From Arcanobacterium_A hippocoleae (GTDB lineage: Bacteria > Actinomycetota > Actinomycetes > Actinomycetales > Actinomycetaceae), in assembly GCF_031456295.1 (NCBI RefSeq), contig NZ_JAVDUJ010000001.1, positions 62,001 to 126,000 on the forward strand: 64,000 nt of DNA, written 5' to 3'. Under the pieces are notes generated by a model. The model saw only the letters and a program-made list of their open reading frames with translations. It did no database searches and had not been told where the DNA came from. Below are positions 51,153-59,739 of this stretch, one piece after another (positions within the stretch are counted from its first letter, which is position 1; each line of letters begins with the position of its first letter). Both the position numbers and the translations under genes were made by a program.

Positions 51153-52157
51153 TCAGCGGCGGAAGAGGAATCTGTAGGCGCGGGCAATCAGCTGATAGTG
51201 ACGCGGCATATTCAGAGTATTAACCAGGATTCGATAGTCGTCCTGATGATAGAAGTACTCTGCACCTAAATCTTTCACTCCGAGTTTTTCAAACCAAGAT
51301 GTCAGGCATGAATACCGAAATTCAAGTGCCGGAAATTTTTTCAGCGTTGAATTTTTCCAGGTGCACATATGGAGTACATAGCTGGCGTAGTTCTTTTGGT
51401 GAATATCCCATAAACCCAAGGATTGCAAACCTTTTTTCAGCTCAAATAACGCTTCAAGCATGTATTCGTAGTGTTTCTCGGTAGCATCGCTCAAGCTTCC
51501 GGAGCGGAATCTGCGGTAGTGATAAAAAGTTTTCGGAAGATAGTAGATTCGCGCAGCGGCGCTGAGGGCGAGATAAGTAAACGGCATATCTTCATGCGCT
51601 CCAACTTCCGGAAAATCGATTTGTGCCTGCTGCAGGTACTCGCGCCGGTAGATTTTATTTACGGTAAATCCAACCAGATATTTGTAGAAATTTTTTATTT
51701 CACTGGCAGTAAATACGCGATACATCGGGATATGTTTTTTCGAGAGCGCATAGTTTGGGTAGTAAGTTCCGAGCTGATTATCATAGTTGTCGATATCGAA
51801 TACGACGGCGTCTGCTCGGTGTGTTTCGGCTGTCTGCACAAGCGTGCTGATTGTATCTGGTTCGATAAAATCATCGGAATCGACGAAGCAAAGATATTTT
51901 CCTGCGGCAACCATCATGCCAACGTTGCGGGTTTTCGCTGCGCCGGTATTGTGTTTATCGACAACAATTATTCTGCTGTCTGCGGCGGCGTATTTTTGCA
52001 GGATATCAAGACTGTGATCTTGTGAACCGTCGTTAACACAGATGATTTCTAGATTATGATAGGTTTGTGTGCGCAGTGATGTGAATAAATCGGGGAGAAA
52101 ATTTGCCGAATTATATACGGGAACTACAATGCTCACTAGCGGCTTAGTCTCTGGCAT
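51153..52157 (-). CDS. Family 2 glycosyltransferase
   Basis: A 334-residue GT-A enzyme. VSIVVPVYNSANFLPDLFTS, ICVNDGSQDHSLDIL and FVDSDDFIEPDTI are the core. The extension contains YVLHMCTWKNSTLKKFPALE, as in the enzyme at 47.8 kb; the two are paralogues on opposite strands. It is 70 bases upstream of another GT2 gene's stop on the same strand. Specificity unknown. Confidence 0.9.
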   Translation of the reverse strand: MPETKPLVSIVVPVYNSANFLPDLFTSLRTQTYHNLEIICVNDGSQDHSLDILQKYAAADSRIIVVDKHNTGAAKTRNVGMMVAAGKYLCFVDSDDFIEPDTISTLVQTAETHRADAVVFDIDNYDNQLGTYYPNYALSKKHIPMYRVFTASEIKNFYKYLVGFTVNKIYRREYLQQAQIDFPEVGAHEDMPFTYLALSAAARIYYLPKTFYHYRRFRSGSLSDATEKHYEYMLEALFELKKGLQSLGLWDIHQKNYASYVLHMCTWKNSTLKKFPALEFRYSCLTSWFEKLGVKDLGAEYFYHQDDYRILVNTLNMPRHYQLIARAYRFLFRR

Positions 52158-52227
52158 AGAACCTCTTTCAGAACAAAGAAGAAACGGATCAGAAAATTAG
52201 CGGTGCAGAATTATATTTTCCGCAGAT

Positions 52228-53322
52228 TCAGCCGCGAATCCTTTTTACAATCCGTTTAATTTTCCGAAATGCTTTTGCGGCGAATGGAGAGCGGTCGTTT
52301 ACCTGGATGGTTTTTTGATGTTCTCGTACATCCAGTTCAATCGGCGCTACGGCAAGCTGTTTATCGCCAAGAGAGTCCGGGTTATGAATAACGGTTTGTA
52401 AATCGTCCCATTCAACCGGAGAGAATAGGGAAGAGTCCAATTCGTTTGCATCGTGTGCAGCGGCAAACTGCTCATGCATTAATTTTCGGAAGCTTGGCTT
52501 CAGAGGAGTATCAAGCCGATTATAATTCCACAGATAAGTCTCATATTTTTTCGCCTGTAACTGGAATTTTAGCGCTTCGCGCCGTTTTGGATATTTTGCG
52601 AGGAATTTTTCGAATGATTCGTATTCATCGCTCACACAAAATACTTTTGCTCCGGATTTTACTGAAGAGTTCGCATTATCGACACGATAATTCAGGAATG
52701 CTTCACGCATGAAAACTACTTTTTCTGCGGCTGCCCAAACTTTAAGTAAGAAACCAGTATCCTGGTACGAAGCTCCTGGTGATTCGAGGAAAGTAATCTG
52801 GTGTTCTTTAATAAAAGAATTTTTGAAAATTGAGGTCCAAATTGCGGGGCTGCCCAGAAGTACTCCCGGATAGTCTGCAGGGTTAAACGCGGTATAGTAT
52901 GGTGCTTTTGCAAGCGTTAAAACGTCAATCACGTTGAAAGCTGAACCGTTGCCGCTCATTGCAAAATAGTTTGAACGCACTACTTCCGCGTTGTTCTGCA
53001 CGGCTTGTGCATAGAGTTTTTCGAACATTTCCGGGCGGGCAATATCGTCTGATTCGACTATTCCGATATATTCACCGCGTGCGCGTTCAAAACCCCGGTT
53101 CATTGTGTGCCCGTAACCCGCGTTTGCTTTATTGATAATAATGATTCTTGAATCTTTTTCCGCGTATTCTTGCGCGATTTCCAACGAGTTATCGGTCGAA
53201 CCGTCGTTTACGATGATAATCTCAATATCCTGCAGCGTCTGATTTATCACCGAGTCAAGGCAGGGACGGAGGAACTGGGAAACATTGTAAACCGGAATAA
53301 CGATTGAAACTTTTGGGTGCAT
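52228..53322 (-). CDS. Family 2 glycosyltransferase
   Basis: A 364-residue GT-A enzyme starting at MHPKVSIVIPVYNVSQFLRP; the open frame begins 17 codons earlier without a good ribosome site. IIVNDGSTDNSLEIA and GIVESDDIARPEMFE are the donor/metal motifs. It shares GYGxxMNRG and the C-terminal Trp/Tyr-rich extension with the enzyme at 44.9 kb. It ends RKIKRIVKRIRG, a basic tail that may contact membrane lipids. Confidence 0.9.
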   Translation of the reverse strand: MHPKVSIVIPVYNVSQFLRPCLDSVINQTLQDIEIIIVNDGSTDNSLEIAQEYAEKDSRIIIINKANAGYGHTMNRGFERARGEYIGIVESDDIARPEMFEKLYAQAVQNNAEVVRSNYFAMSGNGSAFNVIDVLTLAKAPYYTAFNPADYPGVLLGSPAIWTSIFKNSFIKEHQITFLESPGASYQDTGFLLKVWAAAEKVVFMREAFLNYRVDNANSSVKSGAKVFCVSDEYESFEKFLAKYPKRREALKFQLQAKKYETYLWNYNRLDTPLKPSFRKLMHEQFAAAHDANELDSSLFSPVEWDDLQTVIHNPDSLGDKQLAVAPIELDVREHQKTIQVNDRSPFAAKAFRKIKRIVKRIRG

Positions 53323-53454
53323 AAGAATATCCGTATCTAACCGATGAGTATTTCTTCCAACAATATCACGCAACGAAAAATCTCGACCATATGGATGTAT
53401 ATATCGAAGTTTTCCGTTCAGGTTTTGAAAATGAAACGTTCGAAGCGAACCTGC

Positions 53455-55914
53455 TTAGTCACGCATAAAAAGTTTGCGGTAAGCGCAGCGCGTCGCAGGA
53501 TTAAACGCAATCTTTTCGAGTATCTTGTTTCTTGCAAGTTTTTCTCCGGCTGCTTTCACTGCAGACTGCAGCTCGGATGGAATTTCCGTTTGCAAACCCA
53601 AAGCAGGTATTTTAATTTGCTGCGGATCAAAATCACGGTTTCGGCAGTAAGTCAGATAATTCCATTTTTCACCAGCCCACATGTGCAATCGGGGATTTGT
53701 GGCAGCTAAAAATTCGTCAAAACTTTTTGCTCGGCAGAATCCGCGCTCACGGTCTGCATCCCAAATCAAACTTAATATGAAATGAGATTCAATTACCCGT
53801 TTCAAAATTGCGCGCATGTAGTTTTCCTGCCCTTTGCCCATAACTGGAATTTTTTCTGCGTAATACGAGAGGATTCGCCGAATTACCCGGTCGTGGTGGT
53901 CATAGCGGGAGACGAAGTTATCGGGATTTATGCTCTGATCGGCATTTCCGACGGCATAACGATAAACATATTCAGGAGTAAACATCACGGTTTTGATATC
54001 CGGAATCGGGAAGAGAATAAACTCAACATCCACATAGAAAGTGTGTTCTTGCAGCTGAAAATCGGCTTTGCGGAGAACTTCGGTTTTCACCATCATTGAA
54101 GCCATTGTGAAGTATTCATTGGTAAAATCTTCGGCAGCGAAATGGAAGATTTGATAGTCTTTCTGTCCGCCATTTTTCTCCCAATTAACAGTATGCCCAT
54201 CAGAGATGTAGACCTGTTTGTAATTTGTTGATATGAGGTCTGGGAAGAGCTGTTTCTTTTCGATGTTCTGTATCAATGCGGCAAAATCGCGGCTGTCAAC
54301 CCAGTCGTCGCCGTCAACTACCCGGAAATAGGTTCCAGTTGCTGCTTTGAGCGCCGCATTAATAGTTGAACCGTGACCGCCGTTTTGTTTTGTAATAACT
54401 TTCACGATATGCGGGTATTTTTCCGCGTACGCACGTGCAATTGTCTCGGATGCATCCGGCGAACCGTCAATCACTACAATCACTTCAAGCTTATTTGCTT
54501 GGGTGCAGCTGACGAAAGAGTGCAGGCAGCGGTCAAGGTATGCTTCAACATTGTACGCTGGCACACAAATCGTAATCAGCTTCGTCATATTGGTACTATC
54601 CGTTTCTGCTGCTGAAACTTCCGGCCAGATATTGCGGGTAAAGCTGCGTTCTTTCGCAAGGCAGGCCTGTTCAATTTCCGCATCGTATTTTTCGGCTACC
54701 GTTTGTGCACTAAACTTCCGGCGGTATTCTTCGGAAATTTCTGGTGTGATTCGCCCTTCAGCAATATCTGCAAGAATTAATGCAATTTCGGTAATTTGAT
54801 TTTGTTTTACACAAACACCGCCTGCACGGCGAATAATCTCATAGGCGGGAGTGCCGATGCCGGTTAATCCGAGAATTGGGGTGTTTGTTCCAAGATAGTC
54901 GGCAATCTTTCCCGCGAAATATACTGAACCGCCAAAGTCAGATAAAAATTTAAAATCAGCATCAATATGAAGCAGCCAGTCAGATTCTTTCATGATTGCG
55001 AGACTCGTGAGGTAATCAACGCTAGGCTGAATGCTGATGTGATCGTAAAGATAGTAATTGTAAATCAAGGTGCGGATTGTTTCAGTCACGTTTCCCACAA
55101 AGTTAACATGCAGCTTTTCTAATGATTCGGGATGATTTAGCCGCAAAAAATTCATTGCCCGCACAATTGGTTCAAGGCTGCGCACCGAATCGGAATGACC
55201 AAGGAACGAGAGTGTAGTTTTCCCTGCAGCTGCTGCCGGGAAAGTGAAGTTTGCTGATTCGGGGTAAAGTGCGGGGTCAAAGGAGTGCGGTACCGTCAGT
55301 ACACGCGGTCGGCAGCGGGAATCAAGCACATAAGATTTCAGAGTATCGCTGGGAAAAATAACCGCATCCGCTTTTGCGATTGCAGTATCTTCAATTTCTT
55401 TCAGCGCACACATTTTTCGGATTTCGCTGCTTTCATGTTCAGTCCATGACGCGGTTCCCGTATGCAGGGCGAGCTGGAAATCTTTTTTCTCCGGTGCCGT
55501 GAGCTGCGGATTTTCCAGCACCCACGCCTTGATATCATATGGAGATTTCCCAATCGGATCAGCAATTGAAGCGACCCAAGGAATATCAGGGTATTTTTCT
55601 TTGATTTTCTTTGCGACTTCAATACTTTCCGCCGGCATTGAACGGGTCATAATTGCGTCGTAATGTTCAGTTTTATGCAGTTCACTAAATTTTTCGACAG
55701 CTGCTGCTACCCATTCGGAAAATTCACTGGTTTCAATCGGGAAAGTTCGGATGTTCTCAGCTTCAAGCGGAAGAACATGCTGGTAGCTCCAGAGACTGCT
55801 CGATGAACAGCAGACGTCATAATGATGGCGTGAATTACGGAAGAGTTTGTACGTCACGATTCCTTCAGATGAAGTTGCCGGAGGAAAAAACCAGCTTGCA
55901 ACGAAGAACTTCAT
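53455..55914 (-). CDS. Bifunctional glycosyltransferase: GT-B domain fused to GT2 domain
   Basis: An 819-residue fusion. Residues 1 to about 435 form a GT-B (GT4-like) enzyme: N-terminal SWFFPPATSSEGIVTYKLFR, KADAVIFPSDTLKSYVL, and the C-lobe TLSFLGHSDSVRSLEPIV and PILGLTGIGTPAYEIIRR. From about 445 a GT2 domain follows: LITICVPAYNVEAYLDRCLH, VIDGSPDASETIA, NGGHGSTINAALKAATGTYF and VDGDDWVDSRDF, then a helical C-terminus. Two active sites on one chain could add two successive sugars, as in polymerising or disaccharide-forming synthases. Specificity unknown. Confidence 0.88.
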   Translation of the reverse strand: MKFFVASWFFPPATSSEGIVTYKLFRNSRHHYDVCCSSSSLWSYQHVLPLEAENIRTFPIETSEFSEWVAAAVEKFSELHKTEHYDAIMTRSMPAESIEVAKKIKEKYPDIPWVASIADPIGKSPYDIKAWVLENPQLTAPEKKDFQLALHTGTASWTEHESSEIRKMCALKEIEDTAIAKADAVIFPSDTLKSYVLDSRCRPRVLTVPHSFDPALYPESANFTFPAAAAGKTTLSFLGHSDSVRSLEPIVRAMNFLRLNHPESLEKLHVNFVGNVTETIRTLIYNYYLYDHISIQPSVDYLTSLAIMKESDWLLHIDADFKFLSDFGGSVYFAGKIADYLGTNTPILGLTGIGTPAYEIIRRAGGVCVKQNQITEIALILADIAEGRITPEISEEYRRKFSAQTVAEKYDAEIEQACLAKERSFTRNIWPEVSAAETDSTNMTKLITICVPAYNVEAYLDRCLHSFVSCTQANKLEVIVVIDGSPDASETIARAYAEKYPHIVKVITKQNGGHGSTINAALKAATGTYFRVVDGDDWVDSRDFAALIQNIEKKQLFPDLISTNYKQVYISDGHTVNWEKNGGQKDYQIFHFAAEDFTNEYFTMASMMVKTEVLRKADFQLQEHTFYVDVEFILFPIPDIKTVMFTPEYVYRYAVGNADQSINPDNFVSRYDHHDRVIRRILSYYAEKIPVMGKGQENYMRAILKRVIESHFILSLIWDADRERGFCRAKSFDEFLAATNPRLHMWAGEKWNYLTYCRNRDFDPQQIKIPALGLQTEIPSELQSAVKAAGEKLARNKILEKIAFNPATRCAYRKLFMRD

Positions 55915-56031
55915 ATTCCAACTCTTTCTAAAACTAGATCTGTTTTTCTTTTATCAAATATTCTGTTCAGGTTTCGCTTCAGATAAAGAAACCCTTGAAA
56001 TTCGGCAGCGCATCGTAAATTATATGTGAAT

Positions 56032-57150
56032 TTACGATGCTGCGTTATCCTGATGACTCGCGAGCAGTATTTGTGCAATTCGTTCACTCGCATGACCGTC
56101 GCCGTAGGGGTTAATTGCTTTACTCATTTTCTCGTATGCAGTTTCGTCTGCGAGGAGCGTGGCTGCAATATCGGCGATTTTTCGGGTACCGACACCGGCT
56201 ACCACGGCGGTACCTGCGGTTACCGCTTCCGGCCGTTCAGTTTCAGTGCGCAATACGATTACCGGCTTCCCAAGATGCGGGGCTTCCTCCTGCAGCCCGC
56301 CGGAATCAGTCATCACAAGTTTTGCCCGCGCCATTGCATTGTGCATATCCTGCACGTCAACCGGATCAGTGAGTGTAATCTGCGGATTGTCTGCGAGTTT
56401 TTCCCAAACAGTATCGCGTACTGCAGGATTCAAATGTACCGGATAAATTACCCGTACCTGCGGGAAAGTGCGGCAAATTTCAATAATTGCATCACAAATC
56501 TGTGCGAGCGGTTTCCCGAGATTCTCACGGCGATGCGCAGTGAGTAAAATAGTTGGCTGTGTGAAATCGTGTGCTTTCAGCTGTTCGTTTTTGAAAACAT
56601 AGTTTTCTTTCACTGTGTACTGGAAAGCGTCGATTACCGTATTTCCGGTTACGTACACATTATCGGTAATTGCTTCTTTTGCAAGTGCAGCTTGATTTCC
56701 AGCCGTCGGAGCAAAAAACACATTCGCAAGGCTGGAAATAAGTTTCCGGTTCATTTCTTCCGGGAATGGAGAATAGCGGTCATAGGTGCGCAAGCCGGCT
56801 TCAACGTGCCCGACGGGAATCATATTGTAAAATGCAGCCATCGCTGCTGCCATGCTCGTGGTAGTATCGCCGTGCACAAGCACAATATCCGGTTTGCATT
56901 CATCAAGCACTTCCGGAAGTTTTTCAAGCACAGCGGTAGTGATTGAAGTAATCGTTTGCCGGGGTTTCATAATTGCCAAATCGTAATCTGGGGTAACGCC
57001 GAAGATTTCGAGAACTTGATCCAGCATTGAACGGTGTTGTCCGGTTACGCATACGAGAGATTCGATTCCATGTGTTTTTTGCAGCTCAAGCACGAGCGGA
57101 CACATCTTAATTGCTTCGGGCCGAGTGCCAAACACAGAGAGAACTTTCAT
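56032..57150 (-). CDS. wecB: UDP-N-acetylglucosamine 2-epimerase (non-hydrolysing)
   Basis: A 372-residue epimerase interconverting UDP-GlcNAc and UDP-ManNAc. KVLSVFGTRPEAIKMCPLVL is the N-terminal signature. HGDTTTSMAAAMAAFYNMIP contains the catalytic aspartate region, GHVEAGLRTYDRYSPFPEEM NR the family motif, and TDSGGLQEEAPHLGKPVIVL the UDP site. It supplies ManNAc for surface glycans such as teichoic-acid linkage units. Length normal. Confidence 0.96.
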   Translation of the reverse strand: MKVLSVFGTRPEAIKMCPLVLELQKTHGIESLVCVTGQHRSMLDQVLEIFGVTPDYDLAIMKPRQTITSITTAVLEKLPEVLDECKPDIVLVHGDTTTSMAAAMAAFYNMIPVGHVEAGLRTYDRYSPFPEEMNRKLISSLANVFFAPTAGNQAALAKEAITDNVYVTGNTVIDAFQYTVKENYVFKNEQLKAHDFTQPTILLTAHRRENLGKPLAQICDAIIEICRTFPQVRVIYPVHLNPAVRDTVWEKLADNPQITLTDPVDVQDMHNAMARAKLVMTDSGGLQEEAPHLGKPVIVLRTETERPEAVTAGTAVVAGVGTRKIADIAATLLADETAYEKMSKAINPYGDGHASERIAQILLASHQDNAAS

Positions 57151-57618
57151 TATTGATCTTTCTATCCATCCGGTTGTTTGTTATTTACTTGTCCTTATTA
57201 TAATTGATGTCAGGAAGAGTAGCGGTGATATTTCCGGCAAAGTTAGTTCCTGCCGGGTAAGGTATGCGGGGCAGCTGATATTTGCAAAATATTCTCAGGA
57301 GCAGCCGGATTCTGATTATCCTGCGAAATACTTACATCAGGCATGTTGGTTTGAAACTGTATTTTGTGTCTATATGTGATTTAAGTTTGTTCGTGTTTTC
57401 AAAATCGAGTTTACTGGCGGGTGCACTCTGGTTTGCGAAGCAGTCTGGTTTACGAAGCAATCCGATGGTTATTTTGCTGTCAGCAGTTTGGGAAACGTAA
57501 ATTTCATGAGTATTTTGCATATATGGGTGATATAGTTACGTGAAATGGGTATATCTTATAATTTAGATACAGTATTTAGATAAGATTTTCCGGACAAACA
57601 CTGGTGGGTAAGAATCTG
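57151..57618. other. Divergent intergenic region with a 17-bp tandem repeat
   Basis: No gene is seen between the epimerase and the second mutase. CTGGTTTRCGAAGCART occurs twice in tandem at 57428-57461. The A/T-rich last 90 bases probably hold the mutase promoter. Confidence 0.4.
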
Positions 57619-58815
57619 ATGAACATTGATCTTTTGGTAGTCGGCTCGGGGCTTTTTGGGCTGACGGTAGCAGAGCAGATGGCAAATCGCGGCATAAAAA
57701 CAGCAATTATTGATTCACGCTATCATATCGGCGGTAATGCTTACTCTGAAAAAGATCCAGAAACAGGGATCGAAGTACACAAATATGGCGCACACCTTTT
57801 CCATACTTCAAACCAACGAGTTTGGGAATACGTAAATCGGTTCACTTCATTCACAGATTACGTGCATAAGGTGTATACGACGGTAAATGGGGAAGTTTTT
57901 CCAATGCCGGTAAATCTTGGCACGATCAACCAATTCTTCCGCAGTGCTTATACACCAGATGCTGCCCGTCAGCTCATTAGCGAGCAGGCGGCAGAGATTG
58001 ATCCAACTAATGTATCTGATTTCCAGTCAAAAGGGATTTCCCTCGTCGGCCGTCCGCTCTTTGAAGCCTTCTTCCAAGGATACACTGCAAAGCAATGGCA
58101 AACTGATCCAAAAGATTTGCCGGCATCAATCATTTCCCGGCTGCCGGTACGTTTTAACTATGATAACCGCTATTTCAATGATCGTTGGGAAGGTCTGCCT
58201 ACCGACGGTTACGCTGCCTGGCTTGAACGGATGGCGCAGCACCCGAATATTGAAGTACACTTAAATACCGACTTCTTCGACGAATCCCAGCCGTTCAACA
58301 AGAAAGCAGCCGTTGGGAATGTGCCAGTCGTTTACACTGGTCCAATTGATCGCTATTTTGCCTATTCTGCCGGTGAACTCGGCTGGCGTACCATCGATCT
58401 TGATCTGAAAGTGCTTCCCGTCGGAGATTTCCAGGGTACTTCCGTGATGAACTACGGTGATTTAGCGGTTCCATATACTCGGATCCACGAATTCAAACAC
58501 TTCCATCCAGAACGCACCGAATACCCGGAAGATAAAACTATTATCGCCTACGAATACTCGCGTTTTGCGCAAAAAGGCGACGAGCCATATTATCCAATAA
58601 ACAAAAATGCAGACCGCCAAATGATGCTCAAATACCGTGATCTTGCAGCAGCAGAAGAAAACGTGCTTTTTGGCGGACGGCTTGGATCATACAAATACCT
58701 TGATATGCACATGGCGATCGGGTCGGCTCTCAGCCGTGTAGATAACGTGATTGCACCATTTTTCGCTGGCGAAATAGCGCAGCTAAAACTTCCCGGCAGC
58801 GGGATCGAAGACTAA
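57619..58815 (+). CDS. glf: UDP-galactopyranose mutase (copy 2)
   Basis: A 398-residue mutase. IDLLVVGSGLFGLTVAEQMA is the FAD motif and RYHIGGNAYSEKDPETGIEV HKYGAHLFHTSN the flavin/substrate loop. YTAKQWQTDPKDLPASIISR and TGPIDRYFAYSAGELGWRTI contain substrate-binding residues. It is closer to the actinobacterial (Mycobacterium-type) mutases in length and motif spelling than copy 1. The codon pattern here is also richer in optimal codons than in the surrounding GT genes. The start could be the GTG five codons earlier. This may be the ancestral gene, with copy 1 acquired. Confidence 0.95.
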   Translation: MNIDLLVVGSGLFGLTVAEQMANRGIKTAIIDSRYHIGGNAYSEKDPETGIEVHKYGAHLFHTSNQRVWEYVNRFTSFTDYVHKVYTTVNGEVFPMPVNLGTINQFFRSAYTPDAARQLISEQAAEIDPTNVSDFQSKGISLVGRPLFEAFFQGYTAKQWQTDPKDLPASIISRLPVRFNYDNRYFNDRWEGLPTDGYAAWLERMAQHPNIEVHLNTDFFDESQPFNKKAAVGNVPVVYTGPIDRYFAYSAGELGWRTIDLDLKVLPVGDFQGTSVMNYGDLAVPYTRIHEFKHFHPERTEYPEDKTIIAYEYSRFAQKGDEPYYPINKNADRQMMLKYRDLAAAEENVLFGGRLGSYKYLDMHMAIGSALSRVDNVIAPFFAGEIAQLKLPGSGIED

Positions 58816-59057
58816 TTCAGCTCGTATCAGAAATAACTTACCTGTTACATCATGATTTTGGATGGTGATGAAAAGTTCAGATGTGTAAACTGCTGAACTT
58901 TTTCAGAACTCGCAAAGAGAACTCGCTGCGCGTAAAATTAGGGGAGACAATTAGTTTATTTCAAGATAAATCATGCTAAATCATGCAATCTACACAGAAG
59001 CGAAAATACGCTGAAAGTGCATGAGCACAAGCTCTGATTTACGAGACGGGAGCAGGC

Positions 59058-59291
59058 ATGGCTCATAATTCGCCGCAATGCCCAATTAGATTTGGTGAGC
59101 CATGCACACTGTGTCAAGCTTATGTGACAGGTCCAGAAGACTGCCAAACCGTTGCACTCGTAATGAGTGATCCCTGGTTACGCGAAGAATGGGCAGCGCG
59201 CAGACGCGAATATAATGCGAAAAAACGCGCAGCACGCGAAGCTACAAAAACAATCCCGATTGGTCCAACACCCGATCCTGCTCACAACTGA
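59058..59291 (+). CDS. DUF6767-like small Cys protein
   Basis: A 77-residue protein. CPIRFGEPCTLCQAYVTGPE DCQ carries four cysteines and the pattern PxxxGxPCTLC...GPxDC of a small actinobacterial family (DUF6767, from memory). A helical tail follows (EEWAARRREYNAKKRAAREA). It lies 24 bases upstream of the glutaredoxin gene and likely in the same operon. Function unknown. Confidence 0.7.
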   Translation: MAHNSPQCPIRFGEPCTLCQAYVTGPEDCQTVALVMSDPWLREEWAARRREYNAKKRAAREATKTIPIGPTPDPAHN

Positions 59292-59315
59292 AACCGTCGT
59301 TAGAAAGGAACCACA

Positions 59316-59558
59316 ATGGCAGAAAAAATACAAGTATACGGTGCAGACTGGTGCGGCGACTGCCGCCTAGCAAAGAAAGTACTCGGGCAATTAGCAGCCG
59401 AATACGAATGGTACGATGTAGCCGCCAGCGAAGAATTAAAAGATAAAGCGATCGAAATCTCTGGGCAGATGCGCATCCCCGTGGTAGTTTATCCTGACGG
59501 AACCTTCCAAGTTGAACCGTCAGCTACCGATTTGAAACAAAAAGTAGCCCAGCTATGA
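59316..59558 (+). CDS. Glutaredoxin family protein (mycoredoxin-like)
   Basis: An 80-residue thioredoxin-fold protein. IQVYGADWCGDCRLAKKVLG has an active-site CGDC, and MRIPVVVYPDGTFQVEPSAT the cis-proline loop. Actinobacterial proteins of this kind use mycothiol instead of glutathione. The ribosome site AAAGGAA precedes the ATG. Confidence 0.92.
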   Translation: MAEKIQVYGADWCGDCRLAKKVLGQLAAEYEWYDVAASEELKDKAIEISGQMRIPVVVYPDGTFQVEPSATDLKQKVAQL

Positions 59559-59676
59559 AATAGCATCCTGATCAAATCTGAGTGAATATTCAATTTTGGA
59601 GTATTTACTAGCATCGCATGTGCTCCTGCCAGCGAATTTAAGCCACTCATCGAATGCAGATAAAACAGCATAAAAC

Positions 59677-59721
59677 CTGCGCGGTAACCTCGGAGAAATC
59701 CGGATTACCGCGCAGAATTTA
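59677..59721 (-). terminator. Terminator of the ABC transporter operon
   Basis: The stem CTGCGCGGTAA with TTACCGCGCAG has additional CCTCGG/CCGG pairing in the loop. It sits just past the permease stop. Confidence 0.7.
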
Positions 59722-59739
59722 TCATCGGAGACAGAAAAC

